From Pseudomonadota bacterium (GTDB lineage: Bacteria; Pseudomonadota; Gammaproteobacteria; UBA5335): 45,194 nucleotides of DNA. The DNA lies in contig JAXHTV010000019.1 of assembly GCA_034189865.1 (NCBI GenBank), positions 1 through 45,194 on the forward strand, written 5' to 3'. This document shows, in pieces, positions 1 through 8,817 of this stretch. The translations under genes were made by a program, and so were the position numbers. Every line of letters starts with the position of its first letter. The first letter of the stretch is position 1. A model generated the notes under the pieces. It did not search any database and was not told the origin of the DNA. It worked only from the letters and a program-made list of their open reading frames with translations.

Positions 1-794
1 ACATGGTGGTCTTTGACGAGAACCTGGAAGCGTCCGTCTTGGGGAAGCCGCTTTTCGGAAATATCTAAACCCGACATAAGCTTCAAACGCGTGATCAACG
101 CGCTAGCCACACGCTTTTCTTCGATGACTTGCTCTTGGAGCACGCCGTCGATGCGCTGGCGGATTCGCAGAACTTGCTCATCGGGCTCGATGTGAATGTC
201 CGATGCGCGTATTTGCACAGCGTCCTCAAATACCGAATGCAATAGTTTCACCACCGGCAGATCAGCAACGCTTTCTTCTTTGAGCAGTTGCGCCAGGTCA
301 TGCTCGCTTTCTCTGAGCTCTTCCCCCAGCTCTTCCGCCAAGGTGACGATCTCGTCGGTCCGGCGGTAGACCGTATCCAAGGTTTGGAGCAAGTCCGTCT
401 CACGGACCATCGCGATCTGTATGGTTTGTTTGAGGATCCGACACAGCTCGTCATAACCGAATATGTCGGTGGGATCGGCCATGCCGACAACGACTCCGGC
501 CTGATCTTCTTTCAGTACGATAGCGCGATACCGGCGAGCATAGGTCTCCGGCAGCAAGCGAACGACGTCGGGGGCAAACTGATAGCGCTTGAGATCAACC
601 AGCGGCACATTCAGTTGCTGTGAGAGGAATTCCAGAAGCTGGTTCTCACTGACCATCCCCTGCTCGACCAGCACGCGACCGAGTTTGCGCCCACTGGCTT
701 TCTGCTCGGCCAGAGCCGCCTGCAGTTGACCTTCGGAGATGATTTTGTTCTTGACCAGCAGATCGCCGATCCGGATCTTGCTTCTGGGCTTCAT
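1..794 (-). CDS. mshE: MshE, MSHA pilus assembly ATPase (5' part only)
   Basis: GspE/PilB-family extension ATPase of the MSHA type IV pilus, cut by the left window edge, so about 264 N-terminal residues are present and the Walker A/B part is not. ATG start at 794. Residues 8-31 and 37-60 form two 24-residue motifs of the MshEN type (R/K-I/L-G at the start, L-x-x-Q or L-x-Q-Q at the end) separated by exactly five residues, the arrangement known to bind c-di-GMP in Vibrio MshE. After about residue 190 the sequence enters the T2SSE domain, with SDIHIEP at about 220. It follows mshL after 121 bp on the same strand, so it is probably in the same operon. The MshE name rests on the MshEN domain and the msh neighbours; PilB would be the alternative. 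Confidence 0.88.
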   Translation of the reverse strand, partial: MKPRSKIRIGDLLVKNKIISEGQLQAALAEQKASGRKLGRVLVEQGMVSENQLLEFLSQQLNVPLVDLKRYQFAPDVVRLLPETYARRYRAIVLKEDQAGVVVGMADPTDIFGYDELCRILKQTIQIAMVRETDLLQTLDTVYRRTDEIVTLAEELGEELRESEHDLAQLLKEESVADLPVVKLLHSVFEDAVQIRASDIHIEPDEQVLRIRQRIDGVLQEQVIEEKRVASALITRLKLMSGLDISEKRLPQDGRFQVLVKDHH

Positions 795-915
795 GTTTGG
801 ATTTCTCGGAACCTCTTCGTCCGACTACCTACCACCTGGGTGCCTGCCACTCCGAGGGGCGTCAACCCCCAAACGGAACCCGCCCGGCAACCGAAAGCAC
901 ATCCTGAATTCGGAC

Positions 916-2619
916 TTACCACGCACCGGCAGCGGGCCAGGGAACCTCTGGGCTGAGCCGCTGCATACGCTGCTGAGTGCGAGATCGGTCGTCTTCCCAA
1001 ACCAGATCACTGTCGGCCACCAGCGGGCGGATGAGAATCACCAGCTCGCTTTTGCGGGCAACCTGGCGCGTCTGGCTGAACAAATGACCCACCACCGGGA
1101 TGTCCCGAATAAGGGGCGGTCCGAACTGTTCGTCTTTGGTGTTCTCTTGCATCAAGCCTCCGATGACCACCACCTGTCCGTGACGGGCCCGAATGACACT
1201 GTCGCTCTCCCGCACACTGCTCAGTGCCAGCGGCAACTCCTGCAACTCGCCGCCGAAAGTTAGGCGCTTGACTTGGTCCACCACCTCACTAACGGTGGGG
1301 TGCACATGCAAAATGACATCACCCGTCTCATTGATTTGGGGTGTCACATCCAAGGCGATACCCGAAAAGAATGGCGTCAGTTCGATATCCTGCTGGACCG
1401 TGGTGGCCGTTCCGGTGGTGGTATCGCTGCTCACACCGGTGACGAAGAACTCATCGGTGCCGACTTTGATGATCGCTTTTTGGTTGTTCAACGTGGAAAC
1501 ACGCGGACTGGACAACACCTGAACGTCCCCTTGGGTTTCCAGCAGCTCAATGACGGCGGCGAAATCGGTGGCGTTGATCGCCAAGGCGATCGCACCGCCG
1601 ATTGCGGTACTTTCAAACCCCGTGATGGGATTGCCGGGCGTCAGATTCAACACGGATCCCGCAATATCCGAGGCGCCTTGATCGATGGCGCCCTGGCCAC
1701 CGATCGCACCGCCGAAATACTGGCGACCGCCGGATTCCGCCAAGGCGGTCCAATTCACACCGGCCTGGAAACCCTCGTTGAGTATCAGCTCGAGGATTTT
1801 TACCTCCAGCACCACTTGACGCTCCAACTTGTTCTGCATGCTGGACAAAAATCGTTCGACCTGACGCAGCTCGGTGGGTGCTGCTTTCACGACCACCAAA
1901 CCGGCATCGGGATTGAGCACCACACGACGACCTTCTTCCTCACCGACGATCATGGTCAGCGAGGTCGCCAAATCCCGCCAAAAGTCTGAGGCCGTTTCGG
2001 TATCGATACGGCTGCCCGCCATGGTTTGCACATTTGGATCGTTGGCGTTGTTGCTGGATCGCGCGGCGTTCTGGCCGTTGCCTTGTGTATTGTCAGTGAC
2101 TTGTCCTGAACTGACGCGGGTGCGGGATCGCCCCTTGCGAATGAAGTTCAGATAATCAACCTGGTATACGCGGGTTTGCATACCGCTAGGCAACACCATG
2201 AAGTCGTCCGACCGACGGTGGTAGTCATAGCCGTAGACGTCCCGGACGATGTCGAGCACTTGCTCTACGGTGACGTTTTTCAGATCCAGCGATATGCTCC
2301 CCTTTACATCGGGGTGGACGATCATGTTGTAGGACGTACCGCGCACCAGGCTCATGAAAAAGCTCTGCGCCGGCGCCTGATTGACGTTGACATCGAACCG
2401 GGAAACGAGCCTTGTCGGCACCTCAACAGACGACTGTTGGAGTGGGGGCGGACGCAGCGGATAAGCGGACTCGGCGGCCTCGACAGACGCCACGGCCTGG
2501 CTCACGGGCGGCGGTTGCTGCGCGACGTCTTGCGATGGCTCCGGGCCCCGCGTACTCGCACAACCGACCAGTACCAGGACGGCAGCAGCGGCAAATGTGA
2601 ATCTCGTCAAACAGTTCAT
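916..2619 (-). CDS. mshL: MshL, MSHA pilus outer-membrane secretin
   Basis: Secretin ring that lets the MSHA pilus cross the outer membrane. About 567 residues. ATG at 2619 is preferred over an upstream GTG at 2658 because it has a purine-rich GGAAAAGAAG ribosome site and gives a clean lipoprotein signal peptide (lipobox L-V-G-C, Cys20). After a Pro/Gln-rich linker comes the secretin/STN N-domain (about residues 65-160), with the [16 protein letters not shown] stretch typical of MshL. A low-complexity Ser/Asn/Gln insert and an N1-like domain follow. The C-terminal secretin domain (about 255-540) has [15 protein letters not shown] and the VIGGL motif. It lies between mshK and mshE in one minus-strand run. 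High confidence for secretin; MshL rather than PilQ from length and neighbours. Confidence 0.93.
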   Translation of the reverse strand: MNCLTRFTFAAAAVLVLVGCASTRGPEPSQDVAQQPPPVSQAVASVEAAESAYPLRPPPLQQSSVEVPTRLVSRFDVNVNQAPAQSFFMSLVRGTSYNMIVHPDVKGSISLDLKNVTVEQVLDIVRDVYGYDYHRRSDDFMVLPSGMQTRVYQVDYLNFIRKGRSRTRVSSGQVTDNTQGNGQNAARSSNNANDPNVQTMAGSRIDTETASDFWRDLATSLTMIVGEEEGRRVVLNPDAGLVVVKAAPTELRQVERFLSSMQNKLERQVVLEVKILELILNEGFQAGVNWTALAESGGRQYFGGAIGGQGAIDQGASDIAGSVLNLTPGNPITGFESTAIGGAIALAINATDFAAVIELLETQGDVQVLSSPRVSTLNNQKAIIKVGTDEFFVTGVSSDTTTGTATTVQQDIELTPFFSGIALDVTPQINETGDVILHVHPTVSEVVDQVKRLTFGGELQELPLALSSVRESDSVIRARHGQVVVIGGLMQENTKDEQFGPPLIRDIPVVGHLFSQTRQVARKSELVILIRPLVADSDLVWEDDRSRTQQRMQRLSPEVPWPAAGAW

Positions 2620-2667
2620 AGTTGTCGTTTCTTCTTTTCCTGGATTGGGCGAGCACACCGACGAAAC

Positions 2668-3081
2668 TTAAGGCGCCTGGGCGATCGGCGGACGAGTCCG
2701 AATGCCATCGCTCCCGTCTCGATTGAGCGTGAGCATCATGTCCCGCCCACCTTTCCTGATACGCACGAGGTTTGGTTCAATAGCCACCACCTGGGCGCCA
2801 CTGACATGCTCGCCCTCAAGCGCCGATTGACCGTTAATAATCGCCACCCGGCGTTCGGCGCTGATTAAAATCGATTGCAGCACCCACGCAGGCGTAGGGG
2901 CAGTACGACCGGCGGTAGGCGGTTGAAACGGATCCTGAAGGTCCGTGGCGTAACCCGCGCCCGACCAACACCCCAAAACGAGAAGCATCGCGATGCAAAG
3001 ACGGATTGCAACGGCAACCATTCTGCCGCGGGGCCGATAAACGGCTCTCACGCGGCGCACGGATAAGTCGCTGTCAAACAC
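2668..3081 (-). CDS. mshK: MshK, MSHA biogenesis protein (PilP-like)
   Basis: Small periplasmic assembly protein, about 137 residues, the PilP counterpart that links the inner-membrane platform to the secretin. I choose GTG at 3081: a perfect AGGAGG at 3096-3091 lies 9 bases upstream, and this start overlaps the mshJ stop by 8 bases, showing translational coupling. A longer TTG start at 3099 would place the ribosome site inside the gene. A hydrophobic signal segment (MVAVAIRLCIAMLLVLG) is followed by the D-P-F-x-P-P motif typical of MshK/PilP. The C-terminal half (VLQSILIS...RVAIINGQ) matches the compact beta domain of this family. Family sequences are poorly conserved, so the name leans on gene order. 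Confidence 0.85.
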   Translation of the reverse strand: MFDSDLSVRRVRAVYRPRGRMVAVAIRLCIAMLLVLGCWSGAGYATDLQDPFQPPTAGRTAPTPAWVLQSILISAERRVAIINGQSALEGEHVSGAQVVAIEPNLVRIRKGGRDMMLTLNRDGSDGIRTRPPIAQAP

Positions 3082-3757
3082 CGATCCAGCCCTCCTCAAG
3101 ACCTAAGGTCTGCACCACGATTCGCACCGTCGCCTTGGGATAAGCGGTCACATCCAGGGAAATCTGCGACCATAGAAAACGCCAAGGCAATGCCTCCAGC
3201 GCACGCAGATATGCCAACGTGGCTAGATACCCGCCCTCTAGCTCTATCGCGACCCCATGCCGAAAAACCTGAGGCGTTTGTTGCCCTTCATCACCGGACT
3301 CGGCGGGCGGATCATTCTCGTCCGGCAACAACGGAACCGCTTTGAGACTTTCCAGGCGAATCAAGCGCAAACTTTGATGTTGTTCCAGCACGGCCTCCAA
3401 GGCCCGAGCCGCCTCGATGGGGGAAATCAGCCGTTCGGTGAACTGCGCCAACAGACGATCGAGTTCTTCTTTTTCGCCTTGCGCCGCCTGCAAGGAGCTG
3501 CGGGTGTCGGAGTCGGGATCACCGTGGCTGGCGACGAGGATGCGTTGAGCGCTCTGTTCAGCCTGTTCAATTTCTTCATAGAGCGCTTCGATTCGCGCCT
3601 GTTGATCGTTGACCGAAGCGCTTAAAGGTTGCATCAACAGCGCATCCCAACCGATCCAAAGCACCCCGAGCAGCGTCAACATAATGACGACCCGTTCCCG
3701 AACCGTACGGGCGTCAATCCAACTGATAACGATTTGCAGCTTCTCTTTGATCTTCAT
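3074..3757 (-). CDS. mshJ: MshJ, MSHA biogenesis protein (PilO-like)
   Basis: Inner-membrane assembly-platform protein of 227 residues, PilO-like. It has a short cytoplasmic N-terminus, one transmembrane helix (about residues 23-40, VVIMLTLLGVLWIGWDALL), a coiled coil (about 48-110, rich in Glu, Gln and Ala) and a C-terminal ferredoxin-like periplasmic domain (about 125-225), ending in TVRIVVQTLGLEEGW as is usual for MshJ. ATG start at 3757, 6 bases after the stop of the PilN-like gene. Expected to dimerise with the PilN-like protein. The stop overlaps the mshK start. Confidence 0.88.
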   Translation of the reverse strand: MKIKEKLQIVISWIDARTVRERVVIMLTLLGVLWIGWDALLMQPLSASVNDQQARIEALYEEIEQAEQSAQRILVASHGDPDSDTRSSLQAAQGEKEELDRLLAQFTERLISPIEAARALEAVLEQHQSLRLIRLESLKAVPLLPDENDPPAESGDEGQQTPQVFRHGVAIELEGGYLATLAYLRALEALPWRFLWSQISLDVTAYPKATVRIVVQTLGLEEGWIGV

Positions 3758-3763
3758 CTCAAA

Positions 3764-4369
3764 TCAGCTTTCGGTTTCGAGGCGGGTTCGCATTTGAAAA
3801 TTGACCCAGTTCGCGTCGTGTTCGGCACGTTCCAGTTGCACGTACCGGAAACCGGTGCCGCGAAACACGCTTTCATCGGCCAGTAACTGCAGAAAACGCG
3901 GCACCAGGACTTCTTGCTGGGTGGTACCGCGCAGGGTGATGTCTTTGCCGCCGTCGGAGATATCCACGCCGGTCAACCACAATCCGTCCACCCGCTGCCG
4001 GGCCAACCCGGCGAGATGCTCGGAAAACCCCTCGATGTTTCCGAGATCTTCCTGCCTGACCAAACTGACAACTTCACGTTTCTGCCGCAGCTCGCGCGAC
4101 AATCGGGCCAAACGTGCCTCCAGGGCACGACTCTTTTCTTTCGGCGTTGCGCGCTGACCCAACGCCTCCAAGCGAATCAGCGCGGCATCTCGCTTGGACT
4201 CCAGCCGCGCCACTTCTCGTTCCAGATAATGGCTTTGACGCAAACTGAAGCCGTAGATCGCCATTAATCCGACGACGAACACCAAGGCAACCTGCGCCAT
4301 GGTTCGAGCCGAAAAAACCGCGGACTTTTTCTGGAATATCGGCAGATAAAGATTGACTTGCTGCTTCAT
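3764..4369 (-). CDS. PilN-like MSHA assembly protein (second half of MshI, MshI2-like)
   Basis: PilN-type inner-membrane protein, 201 residues. The N-terminus MKQQVNLYLPIFQ is the conserved NLxLP motif by which PilN binds PilM. A transmembrane helix follows (about residues 24-43, MAQVALVFVVGLMAIYGFSL), then a coiled coil (about 47-115) and a compact periplasmic domain with LTGVDISDGG and ITLRGTT, typical PilN features. ATG at 4369 overlaps the TGA of mshI (ATGA) and is preceded by a strong GGAGGA, so the two are translationally coupled. Some genomes name this gene mshI2. Confidence 0.87.
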   Translation of the reverse strand: MKQQVNLYLPIFQKKSAVFSARTMAQVALVFVVGLMAIYGFSLRQSHYLEREVARLESKRDAALIRLEALGQRATPKEKSRALEARLARLSRELRQKREVVSLVRQEDLGNIEGFSEHLAGLARQRVDGLWLTGVDISDGGKDITLRGTTQQEVLVPRFLQLLADESVFRGTGFRYVQLERAEHDANWVNFQMRTRLETES

Positions 4370-5280
4370 GCTTCCTCCTGCTCAAGACGAAGCGAGGCCC
4401 CTATGGGAAGCAAGGCACGAGCCTGATCATCCGCGCCCAGAGGCTCATCAATGCTCAGCAACCGATTCAAATCCAGAGGCTTGACGGGTATGCCGATCTG
4501 AGAGTCGACATACGCATCAATCGCTGGGACACGGGTGGGAAGCGGAGTGAGGTACAACGCTCTAACCGGCGGCTGACCAAACTGCCGCTCGTAGTAATCC
4601 AACGAACGCTGGACCTCCAAAACGAAATTGTCTAATTGAAATTCGAGGTCGGCTTGACCCTCCAACCCCACCAATTGACGATATCCCAGGCTGATCTGAC
4701 GCGAGAGATATAGGGTGCCCTGCTGAGTCACCGTGATCACGCCGAAATCGGGTTCGAGGTGCAGCATCGCCACGCCACTGACGTCCTCTTCGAGCAGGCT
4801 GGCAATATTTCGCAGCGCCAACTCGGTTACATCGATCACTTTGAGGCGACATCCGGATTTTTCGGCCGCCGCAACGTATTCGGCAATCACAGCGGACCGA
4901 CAAGCGACCACGAACAGCATTTGGTGTGGGTTCGCCGTTGCGCCTCGGGGGACTTGAAAAATATCGAGGACCGCATCATCGATATGAAAATCGATCAACT
5001 CCCGCACCCGCCAACGCATCGCGGCCCGCAATTCGTTGTTTCCCACCTCCGGCGCTTCCACCATCAGTAGCTGATACTCATCCGAGCCCAGGATCACGGA
5101 GCACGATGACCTTTCCAACCCGGATGCTTTCAGTAGCTCACGCAATGCGAGGGCAACGTCTCCGTCAGTGACCTCAGCGGAACGGAACGCGACTAACTCC
5201 GGACGGGCTCCCGCCCCCCTTTTGACCGCAGCGACCGTGACATCGTGATTCGAGAGCCGAATTCCTGTGAGGCTCCCCAT
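4366..5280 (-). CDS. mshI: MshI, actin-like MSHA assembly protein (PilM-like)
   Basis: PilM-family cytoplasmic actin-like ATPase fold protein, about 304 residues from ATG 5280. It partners the NLxLP tail of the PilN-like protein encoded next. Recognisable pieces are an RVRELIDF stretch as in MshI proteins, DLEFQLDNFVLEVQRSLDYYERQFG and the closing ALLPIGASLR. ATG 5280 and TTG 5283 have no ribosome site. A CTG at 5313, seven bases after a perfect AGGAGG (5326-5321), is in frame and would add LFSALAKKAVL, which resembles the basic leader of PilM proteins. The true start may therefore be the CTG. First gene of the visible operon. Confidence 0.87.
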   Translation of the reverse strand: MGSLTGIRLSNHDVTVAAVKRGAGARPELVAFRSAEVTDGDVALALRELLKASGLERSSCSVILGSDEYQLLMVEAPEVGNNELRAAMRWRVRELIDFHIDDAVLDIFQVPRGATANPHQMLFVVACRSAVIAEYVAAAEKSGCRLKVIDVTELALRNIASLLEEDVSGVAMLHLEPDFGVITVTQQGTLYLSRQISLGYRQLVGLEGQADLEFQLDNFVLEVQRSLDYYERQFGQPPVRALYLTPLPTRVPAIDAYVDSQIGIPVKPLDLNRLLSIDEPLGADDQARALLPIGASLRLEQEEA

Positions 5281-5313
5281 CAATACGGCTTTTTTGGCTA
5301 ATGCTGAAAACAG

Positions 5314-5704
5314 AACCGATCCTCCTCGCTTTGGCCACCGTCCCTGTGTTTAGGGAGGCGTCAAAGACCCGTCGCTTGACAAAAATTTGACCGAAACAAA
5401 GCGTGTTTTTATCCGTCCATTCACCGCAGAAAGATCCAAAATCAGTTGTTTACCTCAGATCTATCGTGACCCACCGGTTTAGCGACTCGGCACGACCAAC
5501 CTTGCAAGCAAATTCCACGCCAGGTGTAGAAAAGTGTAAATTCTCCACTCAGCAGCCTTTATGACCGAAACGTTTTGCCCCAGCGCCTTGTCACGAAGAA
5601 ACGCGAGGCCATAGAATGGCCCCTCATCAAAATGGGATGTCTCCCCTCGGTGAGGCACGCGATCAAGGTCAGCCAATCAATCGCACAACGCGGAGGACCG
5701 GACT
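5314..5704. other. Intergenic region between divergent mshI and the C39 peptidase gene
   Basis: About 390 bases separating two divergent transcription units. The AGGAGG ribosome site for mshI is at 5321-5326, and a GGAGG for the C39 gene is about 8 bases before ATG 5705. A 65-codon minus-strand reading frame (5479-5676) is present but has no family resemblance and no good ribosome site. I see no promoter hexamer pair that I would defend, no repeat and no RNA gene. Confidence 0.5.
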
Positions 5705-6439
5705 ATGGCTGCATTCCTCGTCGGGGTGGCACTTAGTATTTTCCTGGTGGCGTTTTCATCGCCCGTTCCTGAACCGGACGAAAGCCTCAATCTGACCATT
5801 GCCAGTCCAGAAGGAATTTCCCGGGAACATGTAACCGTCACACCGTACGAGGCATTGAAACGGAAAAATCTGGTCAGCCAGCGTTACGATTTCAGCTGCG
5901 GATCCGCAGCCTTTACCACGATTCTTAATTACTATCTCGGCGAAGAACTTCAGGAAACCGATGTCATGAACGGTATGCTGCAGTACGGAGAGGCCGAAAA
6001 GATTATTGAGCGACGCGGCTTTTCCCTGTTCGATATGAAACGCTTCGCGGCCCACCTCGGATACCGCAGCGCCGGGTTCCGCGCAGAATACTCAGACTTG
6101 GAAGGGCTCGAGCATCCCGCCATCGTCCCGATTCGATATGGCGGCTTCGATCACTTTGTCGTTCTTCGCTCCATCGTCGCCGGTCACGTCGCGATCGCGG
6201 ACCCCCAATTCGGCAACTTCACCATGACGGAAACCCAGTTTCAGGCCGTTTGGGACCCACAAGTTCTGTTCATCATTTATCCCCGTTACGGCGATGACCG
6301 AGATCACGGCTTAGCCCTGAGTGATCGGGATTTGCAGTTTATTGCCGATGAGGAGGTTCGCTGGACGGCACTGCGTGATTCGCCGGAATTCTGGTCGGCA
6401 AGCGGGGCTGCCGCCGAACGAACCGCCGGCCTCCGATAA
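5705..6439 (+). CDS. C39 family peptidase, exported
   Basis: Secreted or membrane-tethered cysteine peptidase of the C39 (double-glycine, bacteriocin-processing) fold, 244 residues. Start ATG 5705 has GGAGG eight bases upstream. An N-terminal hydrophobic segment (residues 2-18) is a signal or anchor. The catalytic set is visible: Cys65 in YDFSCGSAA, His150 in GGFDHFVVL, Asp166 in IADPQFG, with an upstream Gln59 as oxyanion candidate. There is no ABC transporter domain, so it is a stand-alone C39 like FapD of functional-amyloid operons or FilB of Acinetobacter pilus clusters. The next gene, 81 bases downstream, is an outer-membrane barrel, which supports an export or processing pair. The substrate is not adjacent. 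Confidence 0.85.
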   Translation: MAAFLVGVALSIFLVAFSSPVPEPDESLNLTIASPEGISREHVTVTPYEALKRKNLVSQRYDFSCGSAAFTTILNYYLGEELQETDVMNGMLQYGEAEKIIERRGFSLFDMKRFAAHLGYRSAGFRAEYSDLEGLEHPAIVPIRYGGFDHFVVLRSIVAGHVAIADPQFGNFTMTETQFQAVWDPQVLFIIYPRYGDDRDHGLALSDRDLQFIADEEVRWTALRDSPEFWSASGAAAERTAGLR

Positions 6440-6520
6440 CGGCCTCGGGTCAAACGGTAACGACATCGCAATGGAACCGCGACTTCAATGCACCCCACTG
6501 AACTCCATGGGAGAGACTTC

Positions 6521-7645
6521 ATGACGGACCGCAAATCAGAATTCAATCATATGTCCGACCGCCGACGAAGGAGCGCTCGGCATGCGGCCGTTTGCCTAAT
6601 CGTTTCGCTCGCCGCCGGGGGCACCGCCTGGGCAGAGGAAACACCCGCCCCCATGGCGGAGGAAGATCAGGACAAGGCGCGTGAGGTCTTACGCCAAAAG
6701 GAGACAGACCCCGATACGGCGGAATATCTGCAGGAAATTCTCAGTTCCGCCAATACCGGATTCAGCCTTGTAAAGAAAGGACAGTGGGACGCAGTTTGGG
6801 ATCTGGACTACACCTTCTTCGGCGACGCCCAGACGCAGACCGTGTTCATCATCCGGCCAGATGACAGCCTGGACTTAAGGCTCGCAGACATCGAGCGCGA
6901 CGCCGAACACACCTTAACCAATCGGTTCACCTTGGACTACGGTGTCCTGGACAACGTGAGCCTCGGTATCCGGGTGCCGATCGTATTCAAATATGACGAT
7001 ATCAACGACGTCAACGATTTCGGCTTTGGTGATCTGTCCCTGCGCGCCCGCTGGCAACCCTGGCGAGCGGACTCTGGCGAGGCACGCTGGACGCTCTCCG
7101 CTCAAGGCACGGCGCCCACAGGGGAAAGCCCCTACGAACTCGAACTCGGCGAAGAGCTTTCCACTGGAAGCGGATACTACGCCCTCGGCTTGGGTGTCAA
7201 TGTTTCCAAGGTTGTGGATCCGGTGGTCGCCTTCGGCGCGTTTAGCGTGAACTATCCGTTCGACATCACCGACCTGGATCAAGAGCGGTTCACCATCGAC
7301 GGCACACCGCTAACGCTCGAGGAAGTTCGCCCGGGACCTCAAGTCAATATGGGATTGGGTATGGCGTTCGCCCTGTCTTACGACGTTTCGCTAACGTTCC
7401 AATACCAGCTCGGCTACCAAACGGAGACCGAGTTTGAATTCAGCAACGGCGATGTCTCTGAAAGTATCGACGAAACCATCGGGGTATTCTCGATCATCAC
7501 CGGCTGGCGGGTCAGCCCTGACCGACTCGTGAACGTCAGCGTCAGCTTTGGTCAAACGGATGCATCGCCCGACGTGATTCTCGGGATCAGCATGCCCACC
7601 ACCGTCGACAGCCTGGCTGACCTGTTTAGATCGAACGACAGCTAA
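6521..7645 (+). CDS. Outer-membrane beta-barrel protein (transporter-like) paired with the C39 peptidase
   Basis: About 374 residues. ATG 6521 is preferred over 6488 because GGGAGAG lies just before it. A signal peptide ends at GTAWA-EE (about residue 41). A short helical stretch (about 45-85, rich in Glu, Gln and Lys) precedes alternating amphipathic strands with aromatic girdles from about residue 95 to 355, as in the uncharacterised transporter barrels (meta-pathway phenol degradation type). No enzyme motif is seen. The order peptidase-barrel resembles FapD-FapF, where a helical N-terminus gates the pore, but sequence identity to FapF is not recognisable by eye. It could export a fibre subunit or simply be a porin. 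Confidence 0.7.
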   Translation: MTDRKSEFNHMSDRRRRSARHAAVCLIVSLAAGGTAWAEETPAPMAEEDQDKAREVLRQKETDPDTAEYLQEILSSANTGFSLVKKGQWDAVWDLDYTFFGDAQTQTVFIIRPDDSLDLRLADIERDAEHTLTNRFTLDYGVLDNVSLGIRVPIVFKYDDINDVNDFGFGDLSLRARWQPWRADSGEARWTLSAQGTAPTGESPYELELGEELSTGSGYYALGLGVNVSKVVDPVVAFGAFSVNYPFDITDLDQERFTIDGTPLTLEEVRPGPQVNMGLGMAFALSYDVSLTFQYQLGYQTETEFEFSNGDVSESIDETIGVFSIITGWRVSPDRLVNVSVSFGQTDASPDVILGISMPTTVDSLADLFRSNDS

Positions 7646-7658
7646 CCCACCACATCAC

Positions 7659-7684
7659 GCCCCGGTCAACTCGCGGGCCGGGGC
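7659..7684. other. GC-rich hairpin between convergent genes
   Basis: Stem GCCCCGG/CCGGGGC with a 12-base loop, 13 bases after the barrel gene stop and before the convergent pilU-like gene. No T-run follows on either strand, so termination here would have to be factor-assisted. A second short inverted repeat (CACTTCA/TGAAGTG) follows at 7685-7709 and overlaps the end of the pilU-like gene. Confidence 0.4.
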
Positions 7685-7692
7685 ACTTCACT

Positions 7693-8751
7693 TCAGGACG
7701 TGAAGTGGATTTTCGCTTCGAGGTTGGGCCGGGAATCGGCGTGAGCCAAGGCTTCTTCCATATCGATTAGCTCATCCTGATACATGCGGTAGAGCACCGT
7801 GTCCATGTCTTGCATCCCGCGCGCTTTGCTCTCTTCCATAGCGGGCTTGATTTTATCGAAATGTCCTTTGGCGATGAGATCGGCGATATAAGGCGTATTG
7901 AGCATCACTTCAACCGCCGGCAGGCGCTTGCCGTCGCGCCCCACCACCAAACGCTGCGATACAATGCCCTTCAGGTACAAAGACAAGTCCATCAACAACT
8001 GTTTGTGCTGTTCAGGCGTGAACAAACTGGCAATCCGATCCAAGGCTTGAGGCGCGTTGTTGGCGTGCAGCGTCGCCAACACCAGATGCCCGGTCCCCGC
8101 CAGCTCCATGGTCGCCGTCATGGTTTCACGATCACGAATCTCACCGATCATGATGACGTCGGGTGAAGCACGAAGGGCACTGTGAAGCGCTGCCGTATAG
8201 GACTGGGCGTCCACCCACAGCTCTCGCTGGTTCACAATCGCCAATTGGCTTTCCAGGTGAAATTCGATCGGATCTTCGATCGTGAGAATATGGCCCGGCA
8301 CATGTTCATTGCGATGCTGCAACATCGCCGCCAGCGTGGTCGATTTACCACAACCGGTTGAACCGACCATCAACACCAAACCGCGCCTGTGAATCGCCAA
8401 ATCCTGCAGCACCGTCGGCAAACCCAAATCCCGAATACGCGGAACAGCCGGCTGCACGTAGCGCACGACCAGCGCGTCTTGGTCGCGCTGGCGAAAAACA
8501 GTGACGCGAAACCGACCCACCTCCTCCACCCGGGCTGAGAAATCGACTTGCCAACGGCGCTCGTAGACGCGGCGTTCTCGATCGTTCATCAATTCCTGGG
8601 CGATCTTATATACGGTCTCAGGGTTCATGGTCTTTTTCCCAACCGGACGGGGTGCCCCTTCGACCCGAAGCTGAGGGATAGAACCGGCGCTAAGATACAA
8701 ATCTGAAGCCTTTTGCTCCACCATCAACTGCAAATAGGGTTTGATGATCAA
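7693..8751 (-). CDS. PilT/PilU-family ATPase, second pilU-like copy
   Basis: Hexameric secretion-type ATPase of the type IV pilus retraction family, 352 residues. TTG start at 8751 is supported by GGAGG seven bases upstream and by alignment of its first 20 residues with PilU proteins (LQLMVEQKASDLYLSAG). Walker A GSTGCGKST at 130-138; an Asp-box TIEDPIEF; Walker B DVIMIGEIRD; a His-box GHLVLATLHAN. It has Cys in the P-loop where its neighbour has Ser. It is the third of three tandem retraction ATPases (pilT, pilU, this one), 66 bases after pilU. PilU proteins normally need PilT for function; a specific role for the extra copy is unknown. Confidence 0.86.
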   Translation of the reverse strand: MIIKPYLQLMVEQKASDLYLSAGSIPQLRVEGAPRPVGKKTMNPETVYKIAQELMNDRERRVYERRWQVDFSARVEEVGRFRVTVFRQRDQDALVVRYVQPAVPRIRDLGLPTVLQDLAIHRRGLVLMVGSTGCGKSTTLAAMLQHRNEHVPGHILTIEDPIEFHLESQLAIVNQRELWVDAQSYTAALHSALRASPDVIMIGEIRDRETMTATMELAGTGHLVLATLHANNAPQALDRIASLFTPEQHKQLLMDLSLYLKGIVSQRLVVGRDGKRLPAVEVMLNTPYIADLIAKGHFDKIKPAMEESKARGMQDMDTVLYRMYQDELIDMEEALAHADSRPNLEAKIHFTS

Positions 8752-8817
8752 TTAGTTGCCTCCAGACAGTCCGCCAGTTTGGCTATCAAAGAACGTCTCT
8801 GCTCGTTCCCCACGGAT

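Noticed and set aside
2176-2868. 230-codon plus-strand frame over mshL and mshK
   Set aside because: Antisense shadow of two well-supported genes; no protein-family pattern.
5479-5676. 65-codon minus-strand frame before mshI
   Set aside because: No ribosome site, no family resemblance, lies in an intergenic stretch with ordinary composition.
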